The notes below the pieces were generated by a model that was given only the letters and a program-made list of their open reading frames with translations, was not told the origin of the DNA and did not search any database. A stretch of DNA of 64,000 nt from Doryteuthis pealeii (lineage: Eukaryota > Mollusca > Cephalopoda > Myopsida > Loliginidae): NCBI GenBank assembly GCA_023376005.1, contig CM042145.1, positions 15,982,066-16,046,065 on the forward strand, given 5' to 3'. Every line of letters starts with the position of its first letter. The first letter of the stretch is position 1. This document shows, one piece after another, positions 30,421 through 42,425 of the stretch. Made by a program: the position numbers and the translations under genes.

Positions 30421-31035
30421 TGATTTGAACGTTCAACTGATCTCCGTTTATTGTCAATCAATATTACAATCAATTTGTTGGTCTGAATTCCAGGACTTCA
30501 GTATCAAATATTAGTGATTAGAAATGGGGATTATTTCTTGGCTCGTAAAAATGGTTGGACTTTATTCTCACCTGCTAATAAGAACAAACAGACGCTGCTA
30601 AACAAACAAAACTAAAGCCTCTCATTAAATCGTAAAGGAAAAACCAACTCAGCTGTTGAAAAGATGAAGTCTGATATAAAAACGAACACACGTCGGCAGC
30701 CGACATTTAAAAAAGAAAAGAAAAAAAAGAAGCAGCTACGAACGAAGAATGGGTGGTATCTACTCTTGTTTGATTCAATCACTGTTGCTGTTATTTCTCA
30801 GTCTCTTCTTTCAGTTTGTTGCCTCTCAGAACCAATGTATGTATACGTTATTCCAACTTTATTTCTTTTGTTTGAACTCTTCCTAATAGTCTTTTGTCTT
30901 CTTTTATTCAGTAGAAGGTTTTACTTACTTTACTTGCCTAGCATGCAACTCTCTCAATTTTAACCTAATGTAGGGACTGGCAAACGGAGCCTAAAATTCG
31001 TTTTTGACAAAATGACTTTAGCCCCCCTACAGAAA

Positions 31036-31712
31036 ATAATTTACCAAAAATCAGGAAATTATCGGATTTTAATGAATTTTCAGTGTTTATGTATCAATAA
31101 ATGATCTTTATAATGCATTATTTATTTTATTTCAAAACTTTCTCATTTTTTTCAGGTCACTTAATTTTTACCCCCTCTTATGTTGGGGGCGTAAAATGTT
31201 TTGCAAGTTGATCATTTTCGATACTAATTATAGTATGAATAAAGAGATAAAAGACCGAAGTTATGAATAGAAACAAAAAAAATTTTTACGGTGGCTTTTC
31301 TATGAGAAAATAAGTACCAAAAATCGAAAAAAAAATAAAATGTAAAAAAAATATTTTTTTTACTCATTTTGATAATTATTTAATTGGCTATTATTTTATA
31401 TAAAAAAAAATTATACATCGATGTTTTTTCTGCTTAAAAGGGGAGGGGGGTTTTTCTTCAAAACTTATTACTTTTGGCGCCTAAAATAAATTAAGTAGAT
31501 ATTTATTTTTAGAATCTAAAAATATAACATTTTAAACTTAACATCAGGATTTTCATATTTTAAATGAATTTTATATATTAATTTTTAATAGCAAAAATAC
31601 TAAATTAAAGTTTTGAAATAAAATAACTAATGCATTATAAAATTCATTAATTGTTAAATCAATACTGAAAATTTCATTAAAATCGGATAATTACCTGATT
31701 TTTGGTAAATTT
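31036..31712. mobile_element. Non-autonomous element with about 115-bp inverted ends
   Basis: The left arm contains ATTTACCAAAAATCAGG, TTATCGGATTTTAATGAA and ATAATGCATTATTTATTTTA. The right arm contains their reverse complements in mirrored order, ending CCTGATTTTTGGTAAAT. The arms are imperfect. The centre is AT-rich and non-coding. Confidence 0.75.
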
Positions 31713-32039
31713 TTTTGCAATCGCGAATGTTACGGCAAAATTGTAAACAAGCAATTAAAATCATCGAAAACGAGGCTAAATGGCGGATCGAGTCGAAATT
31801 GACCAAAACAAATGGTTTTAAATTTTTTAAAAATAAACTGCAAATGTAATGATATTTTCTTTTTTAATGATGGTCAGTATGTTACTACTTATCGATTTAG
31901 ACAAAGTTTGACCTTAAATAATAGATTTAATTATTCTTAATTCGCTTTTAAAACTCCTAGCAGACGAAATTATTACTACTGCCTAACCTAATGTTAGGGG
32001 GTCGCAACATATGTGAGATACAAACTGTGTGCAAACAGG

Positions 32040-32210
32040 GTGCGTCAAAAAAGTATCGAGATTGAAACTGTATTTACCAAGATAGGAATGAACAATAAAT
32101 GGAACGTTAATTTTTTTCAGAATACAAGGTGTGTTAAAAAGTATAGATTTTAAAAGCTGTATGTACCAAGATAGAAATGAAGAATAAATGGAATGTTAAT
32201 TTTTTAGTCT
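32040..32210 (+). repeat. Two mariner-end-like repeats
   Basis: GGTGCGTCAAAAAAGTATCG (about 32038) and GGTGTGTTAAAAAGTATAG (about 32129) are followed by similar sequence (TGTA.TTACCAAGATAG.AATGAA.AATAAATGGAA). They are a tandem pair about 90 bp apart. The motif resembles some mariner termini; no transposase is nearby. Confidence 0.4.
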
Positions 32211-32549
32211 GGTACGCCTACAATTTCCAGCTGAAAAAAGTCAACAAATAGTCCGGATAGTATCGGATAAATTCTTCTGATGATAAAACTTGGTTATCAT
32301 TTTGAAATTTGGGACTGATATTTTTTGTTCGGTGGCTAGAGAATCTAAGGTCTGGTTTGTCCTCTTGACTAGTGGAGAATAGCTGGTGTTTATACTCACT
32401 AGCTCTTGGCGGTAAAATAGAGAAAAGTTATTTTTGGAAAATTATGACGGGCGTGTTTTTTTGTTTTGTTTTTTTGTTTTTTGTTTTTTGTTTTATTTTT
32501 TATTTTTGGATTTGATGAACCTGTTAATAGTAAAAAAAAATAACCGGAT

Positions 32550-32775
32550 AACATGGTGCAACGGATATAAAGGTTGAGTTAATACAGTTCTAAGTGACAA
32601 TAATCTGTTGGTTACAGGTTCAATCCTGACTATATCATTCGTCGTGTCGGGTGTAACAAGGTCAATTTTAAGCAAAGAAAATCTGGTATGAATTCAGGGG
32701 TTTCCTTCTCCTAGATAGGTTGCCTAACCAAGGTTAAATAACCCAGTCTGACATAGTATTTACCCATCGTCAATA
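32550..32775 (+). mobile_element. Degenerate tRNA-derived SINE (family S5)
   Basis: AACATGGTGCAACGGATAT and GTTACAGGTTCAATCCTGAC give A/B-box-like spacing. The body AAAGGTTGAGTTAATACAGT, TCTAAGTGACA recurs at 59095-59160, and the tail CTAACCAAGGTTAAATAACC is like S2. Confidence 0.55.
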
Positions 32776-33340
32776 TTGAGGAATAGCGACGAAGAAGAAA
32801 ACGACTCATGGTAGACTGTGTTAACACATTCTTTATTAAAACACGAGTAAACTTCCCGTTTTGTGTATGGTGTAGAGACGGTTAGTGTAGATTTTGAGTT
32901 CAAAGTCGTTGAAATTCAAAATCGGAGGAGGGTTAGACGATTAGCATGAAATAACCTTTGGGTAACCTTCTATCCGGTTACACAGGCTATGGGAAAGGAG
33001 GCTCAGAGCTTAGCTTAGTTAGTTAGGCCGGAGACGTCGTGATTTAAATACGTGCCGGCCTCGATTCCACGCATGTGATTGAAAGATCATAGGTAGAGAA
33101 AGTCTGGTTCTGAATAAAAATGTGATCACGAAATACAAGCCTTGTGCTTTCCAAAATGTGAACTAATGGCAACCTTGGCGAAACCAAACAAGAAATTGAA
33201 GTTAGAAGAAAAGTCCCAGCAACGCAAGAAACAGACTACAGAAATAAGGTATCAGCCAATTATCCAAGTAAGTGAAATATTTGTGAGGGCATGACCACGG
33301 ACGCTCTCATATCTCATAATCTCATATCTCATGATCTTAG

Positions 33341-33344
<4 letters not shown>

Positions 33345-33393
<49 letters not shown>

Positions 33394-33398
33394 ATCTA

Positions 33399-33437
<39 letters not shown>
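33345..33437. repeat. (CT)n(TATC)n(TA)n microsatellite
   Basis: A CT run grades through CTAT to TA, directly before an L2-type LTR-like block, as at 26962. Confidence 0.95.
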
Positions 33438-33444
<7 letters not shown>

Positions 33445-34090
33445 TTCAAACGGCTATATAACATCCGGAAACCGGAGGAGAGAGTAAAGTGAAAGTCAGA
33501 GAAGTCCCGCTAGTGAGTTCTCACGAAGGAAACCTGGAATGAGAAATTCAGGAAAGGGAAATATCTATTAATAAACAAATGCCAGTACTGGTGCATAATT
33601 TTGTGGGTTTTGGCGGGTTGGGTTGGGGTTGGAGGGGAAACAGATGAATTCATGCCTTTCCCAACTGTATTGGCGCGAAAGAAAATGTGTGTGGGGATTT
33701 TAAAAAAATTAAAAACAAACAAAAACAAAGAACAAACTCCCATGGGCCTTCACCGGAAGAACTCTCCGTGCATGTGCGACAAAAAGGACCGACTCCCCAC
33801 CCCCAAAAGAATATCTTGGACATTTCGAGTTTAGGCCTTAACTGGGTCTAGTCGCTCCTACTAGCCAGGGGGATATCCCCTTGCCACAGATGACTATGAC
33901 CCGGTCAATAAAGCCTAAGCCATAAAACTACCTCTTGCCTTTGTCTCTTTCCTTTTTCGTTCCTTAAATTCATGTTTTTCAGCGCGACCACCAAATGAGA
34001 TGGGGGTTAAAGAAAAAATTCTAAAAACATGCAACCAGAATATCCACCTACATTTATACCTGTAAAACACCCTAAACCTCTACCAACCCC
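33438..34090 (+). mobile_element. LTR-like block, L2 family, just upstream of the cysteine-rich gene
   Basis: GGCTATATAACATCC (TATA-like), GAACTCTCCGTGCATGTGCG, CAATAAAGCCTAAGCCATAA, CTTTGTCTCTTTCC and CAGCGCGACCACCAAATGAG are in the same order as 27018-27540. It ends about 110-150 bp before the first exon of the cysteine-rich gene, so it could affect that gene's transcription (inference). Confidence 0.5.
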
Positions 34091-34198
34091 ATATGCGAAC
34101 AGCATCGTCTAGGATTTGAACTCTGGTTGCCGATTTTATTTAACCGTTAAACTAAGTTCGTGTCACAATATTGATTATGAACCTTTTTTTCTTTTTAA

Positions 34199-34244
34199 AT
34201 GCCACTATTTTTTACTTCTTATTTTTTGTTGTTGTCGTTTATAG
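34199..34244 (+). other. Candidate signal-peptide coding extension or acceptor polypyrimidine tract
   Basis: ATG at 34199 sits directly after an in-frame TAA. It opens 15 codons, mostly Phe, Leu, Ser and Tyr, with small residues (IGA) before the repeat: a textbook signal-peptide shape. The alternative is that this is intron and the signal peptide lies in an unseen upstream exon. The sequence alone cannot decide. Confidence 0.45.
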
Positions 34245-34376
34245 GTGCAATGTGTCAACAATCTGGTTTTAACTGCAAGAACATTTATCCGAATTGTGAT
34301 TCGAAATCTCTAGTTTCTGTCTGTTTTGCCGACAACAAATATTACTGCGTGGAGAAAGTAGTGAAACACGAAAACT
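34245..34376 (+). CDS. Cysteine-rich repeat protein, exon encoding six-Cys repeat 1
   Basis: I do not recognise this gene. The exon is 132 bp with phase 1 at both ends, between ttatag and gtaagt. Its peptide begins (C/G)AMCQQSGFNCKNIYPNCDS and ends YYCVEKVVKHEN plus the first base of a Cys codon. It has the spacing C-x2-C-x6-C-x6-C-x8-C-x7-C when the split codon is Cys. Two further exons have the same length, phase and pattern, so the protein was built by exon duplication. The start is ambiguous. The frame is open back to an ATG at 34199 that follows a TAA, and the intervening codons spell a hydrophobic stretch (MPLFFTSYFLLLSFIGA) that would serve as a signal peptide. That same T-rich tract is also a good polypyrimidine tract, and by alignment with its sister exons the splice acceptor at 34244 fits exactly. 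Confidence 0.8.
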
Positions 34377-34669
34377 GTAAGTTTTTCTTATGTTTTTTTC
34401 ATTTCTGAAGCTCGTCTCATGTCTTTGTTATTTTATTTTTTTGATTGTTTTGACATTGGTTGTATAACATCTGCTACATTGGGTAGGAATCGTCCAAGGT
34501 ACTGAATCATTCCAATAAACCATCTCCACGAGTAGGCTTTGATAATTCCAATATAACCCGTATTCTTTCTTTCTTTGGTTTAAAGCAATAACGTCCCACC
34601 GGCGTGAGAAAAGTCGTTAGTAAACAACTGTGTTTCTCTAAAGGGATTTGATAAAAACATTTATAAGAA

Positions 34670-35287
34670 CTAGCAAATATATGCACCCTCCGGGTGCAAG
34701 TATTTAAGTTTTAATGTAATGAAATATTATATTAAATTAGAAAGTCTAATAAGAATGCAGATAAAAAGATTTGAAACAGAGTGGGGGTATAATAGAAAAA
34801 TAGAAATGAAACTTACTCTTCCATCACTGCCGTCTTTCATTGCTGAATTTTTACTTATTTAACTATTTAGTTAAATTAGGAAATAAAGAATAAAATTACA
34901 CTTATTTTTCCTTGTTAATGGATTTCATTTAAGATTCATTGGAGAGATTTTTGCTTATATTCATTAAAATAAAACCAAACAGTTAGAAATCAATAATACT
35001 AAGCACATATTTAATAAAATCACATTTTTAATATCAATATGCAAATTAGCCTTCCCGTTCACACTGCAAACCGCTATTTTTTGTATATATAAATACAATA
35101 GCATGTTATTAGTATGTAGATATGAACAACACTAATAAAAAGGTGAAGCAATTTTATTAATAATTGAGGTTTAAATATAAATAAAATCATGAAGAATGTG
35201 ATTAAAATAACTATGTTAATTGTGACTCGATTAGTAATATAGTTTCGGTTACAGACAGAAAAACACACAATCTCCATTATAATAAGA
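34670..35287 (-). mobile_element. Helitron-like non-autonomous element, copy 2
   Basis: On the minus strand it starts TCTTATTATAATGGAGATTG after A. It ends with hairpin GCACCCGGAGGGTGC, spacer ATATATTTG and CTAG before T. It is 618 bp and lies in the first intron of the cysteine-rich gene. Confidence 0.85.
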
Positions 35288-35914
35288 TATTAGCTCTGTT
35301 CAAACTTGGCGCTATAATATACAATTCCAATTTGACCACGACGTTGACTCTTTTTAGCTCTGTCATAATATGGTCTAAGGGAAATAACCAGGATAGTATA
35401 TAAACTTTCATGTAAAAAGATAATAAAGAAATACGTCACTTCCTGTCTATGATTCACTAATGCGTGCCTTGTTTATCTTTTCTCTCTCTTCTCTTACTAA
35501 CCGTTACAACCATAAATTAACACATGGTGTCAGAAGTGGGATGGGTTTATATATGATCCTGGTTATTTCCCTTAGACCATATTATGACAAGTTCAACACT
35601 TAAACGTACATGGCCATTTCTTTACTGGAACAATGTGCGTGCACCAGTCGGTTGGATGACTTTTTCTATTATACCCTCGCTTTTTAGACTTTCCAGTTCG
35701 TTTTTTTTTTCTTGTGGGGGGGTAGAAGTGAAAACGGTGTCCGTCTCGCATCTTCACTTAGGTGAATTTTCAATGGTTACCTTTCATGCAGCCTCCTTGG
35801 TCGAATATGTTCTGGGCTTGGTTGACTTTGATAAATACTCCTGTTGGGTTAGTAAAATGTTTATTCCTGTGGGGGGGGGGGGTAAGTGAGGGATTTTCCG
35901 TGATTGGATATTCC

Positions 35915-35996
35915 AATCTGTGCAGCATCCAGTATCCTCACAAAACTGGTCAATGTAGGTCCTTGGTGGGTGGCTCACACTAGCATGTCCATCCAC
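35915..35996 (-). pseudogene. LINE C-terminal scrap
   Basis: The minus strand reads HASVSHPPRTYIDQFCED, a degraded form of the GRPAKTYIDQLCxD end motif seen at 7143 and 14872. Confidence 0.5.
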
Positions 35997-36455
35997 TTTA
36001 ACCCTTACTTAGACTAGACGGGCGGTTGGAGAGACCCCCTCCGATCAATCGGTTGGTCATGTCTAGCCCTAGCACCTATATGCTTGTCCCAACTCCAATG
36101 TCCTTATAGCAAACCCCCAACCCTATTTATCATATATGTGCTAGAAGGCGGTGGCTGAGGGTCTTAGTGTCTGGGTATGACGTTAAACTGCATCTAGTGG
36201 TGAAGTTCCAATTCTGGAGCTCTGGGAAGTCTGGAGTACTACTTCATTACCATTACTCCCAGGTCCAGTCTGACCCGGAGTGGTAGTACCTGTTAGGGTT
36301 CTGTCTATGGGTTAAATAGAAAAAAATGAGTTTGAAAAAATGTTTAAAATAAATTGAGTTAGAAAAAAAAAGATTTTAATACCCACCAAGAATAAATAAA
36401 ACAAAACATCTCCGGCATAAAATAACCCAACAAGGGTTGACATGTCGTAAAAAAC
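35996..36455 (+). repeat. Family A copy
   Basis: TCCGATCAATCGGTTGG, GAAGTTCCAATTCTGG, GGTAGTACCTGTTAGGGTT, ATGGGTTAAATAGA and GGGTTGACATGTCG. It is fused to a LINE scrap at its 5' side. Confidence 0.85.
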
Positions 36456-36820
36456 AACCAACAACCAAATTAGTGAACCATGGGTCGAGCTTTTTTATTT
36501 TCTTCTGTGAGTGAATCTAAAAAAAAAATTCTTCCATGTTATCGTTTTTTTCATTTCCCGCCCGTTTCTTAATTTCATCCTCTCTCTCTTATCTAATACG
36601 CTTGTTATCTTGCAACATCATCTGGTTAAACATCAGACCGTTCAAAATCGTCCAAAATGAAACGCAAAATTGTAAATCCTGATTATCTGGTGTTGCTTGT
36701 AAATCCTGAGTATCCTCAGCTCCTCAGCTAAATAATGGACCATTCCGTTTTTATTATAAAGAAAGAAAGGGAAGAAAAGGACATTCTACACAGAAAAAAA
36801 TATAATAATAATGAAAGTAG

Positions 36821-36822
<2 letters not shown>

Positions 36823-36875
<53 letters not shown>
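36823..36875. repeat. (GA)n microsatellite
   Basis: About 26 GA units followed by a short G-rich end. Confidence 0.97.
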
Positions 36876-36876
<1 letters not shown>

Positions 36877-36974
36877 GTGAGAGGGGTTAGATTTCATATA
36901 TAAAGTTGGACATTGCCGAAAGACATGAAGGCTGTTACATCTGATGAATTTTTTTAAAGATATTTTGTTGGAAA

Positions 36975-37620
36975 TTTGATAGTTAAATTATCTTCCCCTG
37001 TCGCTAGGGGGCGCAACACGAGATTGGCGGGAGAATCAAAGCCCATTACTTATCTGGAGATTGTCACCGAGACGAGTCGCTAAAATAAGCACTCCCAACA
37101 CCTTGCCCATAAAAAAGGGTAGTTACCCAGGCGTGTAGCTTCTAATAAGCACTCCCTACTTTTTACTTATCGCACCAGAGAACCGGCTGCACGGACGCGA
37201 CGCAAGCAATTCCCAACACTTGACTTTCTAAGAACTTCTAAGAGAAACGTCTAACAGCATTCTACAAACTACAGCGACCAGAATTCCCTTTCTAGAGCCA
37301 CTTCTCCAACGAACTGTAATTTTCACCTCTCAGATAAGTCTTGTAGCAAATGCCAACAAAATTTGCAACAATATTCTTGTACTATTTGTCAGTACATGTA
37401 TTTAAATTCTATTGTGTTGTTTGTCTTCTTTCGTCCGAATAATTTGCCTACAACTGGGAGATAAGAGCTCCCCTAAAGACCGTAAATTCCTCTTAATTTT
37501 TCTTCTGGTTTCGGTCTGGAAGTATTTCTGAAATGTTCCCTTTAGTTCGGACCTCATCGATGTCGTTTGTCTGCCTTTCCTCCTTTTGTGTTCTGATTTG
37601 TTCATAAATTCTTGTCATTA
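36975..37620 (+). mobile_element. LTR-like block, L3-related
   Basis: TAGTTAAATTATCTTCCCC and CGCTAGGGGGCGCAACACG begin it. TCAGATAAGTCTTGTAGCAA and TTGTGTTGTTTGTCTTCTTT are like the 3' part of the L3 copies. No coding frame is recognised. Confidence 0.4.
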
Positions 37621-37740
37621 CTAAGTGTTGTATAGCCATATACACCCAACATCGTACATCATACATCGGGTATATAATCGAGAGAGGAGACTTGGGTGAT
37701 AGATAGATAGATAGAGAGACAGACAGACAGACACAGAGTT

Positions 37741-38129
37741 TGAGACTTACTTGTTCTTCACTTCTTACTTTCTGCTGTCATCTTGTCGTCTAGTCTTCTT
37801 TTTCTAATGGATTCTTTCGGGCTACTTTTTTAGTCATGCAATTAATTAACTCACAAGACTTGTATTTCCTCGATCAAGATTTATTTAACCCATTCTTATT
37901 CGCCGCGCAGGAGAATCAACCTCGCAGTGGCACATCTACTCTGCGTCGATCTCAGGTTGAAACTAAAATCTAAATCTAGTCACGTGTTTCTCGTGACGTG
38001 GTCTTTAGGGGTCAGATGGGGTTACCAACAGTCCTGGTATTTTTTCACTGGCTGATCTGAAAGCCAATGGTCCCTTATTCAGCTACAGGGTCGGTCAACA
38101 ATTTATGCTACCACATAGATTATGTAACA
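37741..38129 (-). mobile_element. Putative solo LTR (L1 type), reverse orientation
   Basis: Read on the minus strand it starts TGTTACATAATCTATGTGGT and ends AAGTAAGTCTCA, matching both ends of 24741-25649 but without that copy's internal expansion. The ends TG...CA agree with an LTR. Confidence 0.55.
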
Positions 38130-39160
38130 TAAGGCCGTATCGAGTTTCAAATCTGGGATAACCTAAAGGTGTTCTGATAATCTTTTGTTATATATCCGTT
38201 CAATCTGCTGGGTATATAATGGCGAGAGGAGAGAGAGGGGAGAGGAGATGGGCTCTTACCGGTTCTGCTTCGTCGGCGGCCATCTTAGTTTTCTGAAATT
38301 TCTTTCTGGGCTGGGTATCTGTGCTTATTTCTAAATAATTAAGCAAGACTTTATTGTTTTCTTTATTCTTTATTAAAAAAAACCTAAGCCCCAAAAAGTT
38401 TTCAACTTCGTGGTAAGAAGTTGGCATCTTGGGATAGATGAACCTTACGTCTAGTCCCGTTGCCTAACGGCCAAAATCTAACTTAGTTAACTCTCAGTCA
38501 GTTCCCTTTCTCATGCTTGTCTTCAGTCAATGAGTGATCGGCGTCTATGTCAGAAAAAGTGAACTGCCTTGTCAATCTTCCTATAACGGTTAATGGTAAA
38601 TTTCCATTTACCATACGTTATTTGAATTTTACTACACTTACAGACATAATTCGTAGGCTACCCACGCATTGTGTAACACTTTTTCATGAAGTCCTATAAT
38701 GAACCTGTCCTGTATTTTTTCGTTCTTGTTGGTGAAGTTTTAACCATCTGCAAGTTCTTGCAAATGTCGTGACACATTTTCCAAGAAATTGCTATTATCT
38801 CCCGAGTGAAACATGACTTTTTAATACCTTTTGTTCCTCTTGAGTACGAAATAAGGTTTTATTTTTTTCATTACAGTTTCGAAGTCATTTTCGTTTTCCT
38901 TCTTTGAAAATGTAACCATTTTAAAGACATTTTCTGTGTCTTTGCCCATACAATGGTTCGCTAATTTGAAGACATTTGCATTTTTTAAAGATATTTTTCT
39001 TCTGGTTTCGGTCTGAAAGTATTTCAGAAATTTTCCTATTTAGTTCGGACCTCATCGATGTCGTTTGTCCGCCTTTTCCCCCTTTTGTGTTACAACCATC
39101 TGCAAGTTCATATAATGCTCTAGAAAATGCTGTGACACATTTTTTTTTGCTTTCTTTCAG

Positions 39161-39292
39161 GCAACTTGTGTCAGAAAGATGATGTCTCATGCAAGAAACT
39201 TCATCCGAACTGTGATTCGAAGTTGCTTCTTTCTTTGTGTTTTATGGACAACAAATATTATTGTGTAGAGAAAATTTCCAAAGAAGAAAAAT
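39161..39292 (+). CDS. Cysteine-rich repeat protein, exon encoding six-Cys repeat 2
   Basis: The exon is 132 bp, phase 1 to phase 1, from tttcag to gtaagt. With the T from the previous exon it opens with Cys: (C)NLCQKDDVSCKKLHPNCDS, then LLLSLCFMDNKYYCVEKISK. All six cysteines fall at C-x2-C-x6-C-x6-C-x8-C-x7-C. HPNCDS and DNKYYCVEK are the most conserved blocks across repeats. The last base again supplies the T of a Cys codon. Even cysteine count, the small symmetric exon and repeated structure suggest an extracellular disulfide-rich domain. No known family was recognised. Confidence 0.85.
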
Positions 39293-39384
39293 GTAAGTTT
39301 ATTCATTAGTTTTTGTCTTCGTAGAACGTACTAAAAAAAAATGAAATAAAAATTTTAAAAAAAAGAAAGAAAGAAAACAAAAAG

Positions 39385-39767
39385 AAACACCCTCCGGGCG
39401 GTGTTAAAGTTAATTTTTGAGAGATATTGCCTGGTAGGGTGGGAGTTAAAAAATGTCAGAGAATTTGTACCATAAGTAAGTAAAATCATCAAATTTATTA
39501 AAGGAGTAAAAAATAAAACAATTTGAACTGGAAACTTAGTTTTGATAACTTTAAAAATATATTAAAATAAAACAAACTATATATAATATATAATACCGGG
39601 CATGTATGTATCAAGACTTGTTTTAAAAAACAATGAGGACCTACGGCTGCAGGCTCAAATTTTGAGTGTATTTATTCTATGTAATGACGATTTTGGGTAA
39701 TGTGACGTAAGCAGTAACGTAGTTTCGGTTACAGAAAAATAGAGACCTAATTTCCATTATTAATAGA
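39385..39767 (-). mobile_element. Helitron-like element, second subfamily (3' end degraded)
   Basis: On the minus strand it starts TCTATTAATAATGGAAATTA after A and reaches the hairpin AACACCGCCCGGAGGGTGTT. The CTAG end is not preserved. It is closely related to 48235-48668. Confidence 0.65.
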
Positions 39768-39974
39768 TTTGTGTGCTTATCAGAAGCAAATATAAAACGT
39801 ATCAATGTAATAATAAAGTTAGTTAATGATAATCTGTTAACTATTTTGGGTGAGAGAAAAGAATTTGATATGGCATAGGTACAAGCAGCGCCGGTGCATA
39901 CTACCGATGAATTGACATGTAATAGAGTGGGGGGGGGGGTCTTATATCATAGATTAGGGGGGGTGAGACCCTAG

Positions 39975-40450
39975 CACCTATCGGAAAAATTATAGTTTAA
40001 TTATCTCCCCCTGGCGAATCGCCAATATACGATATTGGCACCAAAATTAAACTCCTTGGCAAAAGGCACTTATGGTGGGGCTGTCAACCAGGCGAGTCGC
40101 GTTTTCAAGCGCTCCCTTTACCTTCTCAAAAAGCGCACCCTCATCACTTATTGTATGAGGATTCAACAGGCGAGACGCGTTTTTCTAGCGCTCCCTTTAC
40201 CTTGTCAAACAGCGAGTGATTTCATCCAGCGCCCTTAACCTTGTCAACCAGTCAATAATATTCCAGCGCTCGCGTTACCTTCACCTCACCCTCAGCAAGA
40301 TAAGTCTGGCTAGCAAATGCCACAAATTTGCAACCCCTTTTTGTACCTTTTGAATATATGTTTCTTTATTTTCAATTGTTGTTCTCGTCTTCTTTCATCC
40401 GAAATAACTTGCTTACCACCGGGAAATTTTGAGAGTCCCGAAATATCTCT
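39975..40450 (+). mobile_element. LTR-like block, L3 family (internally deleted)
   Basis: CGGAAAAATTATAGTTTAAT, CAGGCGAGTCGCGTTTTC, AGATAAGTCTGGCTAGC and CTTGCTTACCACCGGGAAAT follow the order of 29380-30330 but lack its middle. Confidence 0.45.
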
Positions 40451-40563
40451 TACACTTGCTTTGGGCACAAGCAATTCGAATGACGAGAATTAGCAAATTA
40501 TAATAACAACAATTTTATCATAATATGAACGAAGATACAGTATGGCCTATAAATAAATTACTG

Positions 40564-40592
40564 GCATTATTATTATTATATTATTATTATTA

Positions 40593-40623
<31 letters not shown>

Positions 40624-40625
40624 TA
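40564..40625. repeat. (ATT)n microsatellite
   Basis: Interrupted ATT/TAT repeat of about 60 bp. Confidence 0.95.
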
Positions 40626-40689
40626 ACAAAAATACAAGCTTGTTACTATTTTTATTGCAACTATATTCAACTAAAACGGACATTATTAG

Positions 40690-41080
40690 GTATTATTACC
40701 AAATTCTACGGAATTGAAACTCTGTAAACAAAAGCATGAATATGTAAAGGAGGTGTAGTCGAAAATCCTATATGTTGTAGGGATACAATAGATAAGTATA
40801 TCCCTAATTTGTATGTCTATTAAGGGCTTCACATAACAGTCCAGAAACCCATCCACGACCTCTATTTACCTCTGTTCTTTGAACAGTAGAGACGTTGTCT
40901 CTGACACTGCCAGTGAATCGTATAAGCTACATGACTACATTACCCACTTTTTCGCAATATTAAAATAGCTTTTGGAAGAAATGACAGCGTTCATACTTTT
41001 GTTTTGGAATTCTTCGTGAAAGCGACTTGATTTAAAAGTAAATCCCAATGTAACAAGATATATACCATGGTCCCTCAGGT
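40690..41080. repeat. Unclassified repeat shared with 42690-43010
   Basis: TTGTAGGGATA, CAGAAACCCATCC, CTCTATTTACC and AGTAGAGACGTTGTCTCTG are shared. At 42690-42820 the first blocks recur, and at 42950-43010 a related segment recurs reversed. No coding content. Confidence 0.45.
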
Positions 41081-41760
41081 GGAGGGGATGTTCATGACAT
41101 GGCAAAGTTGGGGTTATTTTCCCTTACTTACAACGGTTTTCCGTTAGGTGGCGTTGCAACTGGTAGTATATAAAAGCAATGCTGCAAAAATCAAATTCTC
41201 TTTCTCTTAGACTCTCCAGCCGTTAGAGCTAACACACAAGTTGTGTCTCTGCCTTTTAGGACAGACATTCCGTGTACCAGTTACCCTTTTACACCTTACA
41301 GTTTTCCGTTAGGTGGCATTGCGACTGGTAATATATTAAGGCAGTGTCGCCAAGATCAAATTCTATTTTTCTTAGACTCTCCAGCCGTCAAAACTAACAC
41401 AAATTGTGTCTCTGTCAATTAGAACTGGGGAGCTGGTTTCACAGCCACGGGCATTATGTGTACCAGTTACGTGGGCCCTTCTACATCCTATGGTTTCACA
41501 TAGGCTCTACATGCCAGTTGTGCGATGATTTTTCTACACAGTAAGTGGTAATATTTATTCTCCATTTAGTTGCCTCAAGACTATCTACAAAGACTCTTTT
41601 CCCTAGATATCCATCTGTTCTGTTTTGTATTGTTTCTGTTAGAATTTGCTCAGACAATAAAGTCTATTTGTTATCACTTTTGTCGGGATTTGTTCAATAT
41701 TTATGTTTATACTATAAGAATTAAAGGCGGTTTTAACTGCTAATACCATTTCTTATAATA
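41080..41760 (+). mobile_element. LTR-like block, L4 family
   Basis: GTAGTATATAAAAGCAATGC (TATA box) is followed by TCTTAGACTCTCCAGCC, then CTCAGACAATAAAGTCTATT (polyadenylation-like) and GTCGGGATTTGTTCAATATT. The promoter-like unit is partly duplicated (41290-41400). Related 3' parts occur at 44690-45130 and 45320-45515. The order TATA, leader, AATAAA agrees with U3-R-U5. Confidence 0.55.
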
Positions 41761-42201
41761 CCTTAGGAGGCCTCAGAAAAGCCTCAGAAGGCAGGTGAAT
41801 ATATACAACAAATTCCAACAAAGAGATTACATTAAAAATACAGACTTTATTGCCTGAGCAACATTTAATATACAATACAAAACAGTTAGGACGAGCGTAC
41901 TAAGGAAAAGGGTCATTGAGAGTTAAGAGTTGAACGAAGAGATGAAAGTCCTAAATCAAAAGGTTATCGCTTACTTCGTACAGGATCCACTTGATAGGCC
42001 TCTCTATGCATACATGTGAGTGCAAATAGGCACGCGTGTTACACAGATATATAAAAATTGGTGAGCCAAACACCTGTATAGAGATAGAGTATACTAGGGG
42101 CTGTGTAAAGGCGCACATATAAGCCTATAGTTGGGGACAAGCCCCCCCCCCCAGTCCAAACCGACAGAGACACAACTAATGCATGTCTGGAGACCCCAGA
42201 T

Positions 42202-42204
<3 letters not shown>

Positions 42205-42249
<45 letters not shown>

Positions 42250-42364
42250 TGTGTGTGTTTGAGAATGAATGAGTCAGAAAGAGTAGGATAGAGAGAGATA
42301 GAGAGAGAGAAGGAGAGAGAGAATAAGCGAGATAGAAAGAAAGAGAGAAAGAGAGTATGTGTGA

Positions 42365-42425
<61 letters not shown>

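Noticed and set aside
30664..30963. Signal-peptide exon for the cysteine-rich gene in the 99-codon frame
   Set aside because: There are hydrophobic stretches but no donor in the right phase after a suitable leader; nothing links it to 34245.
35584..35889. 101-codon plus-strand frame
   Set aside because: No motif or splice support, and it runs into a LINE scrap and a G run.
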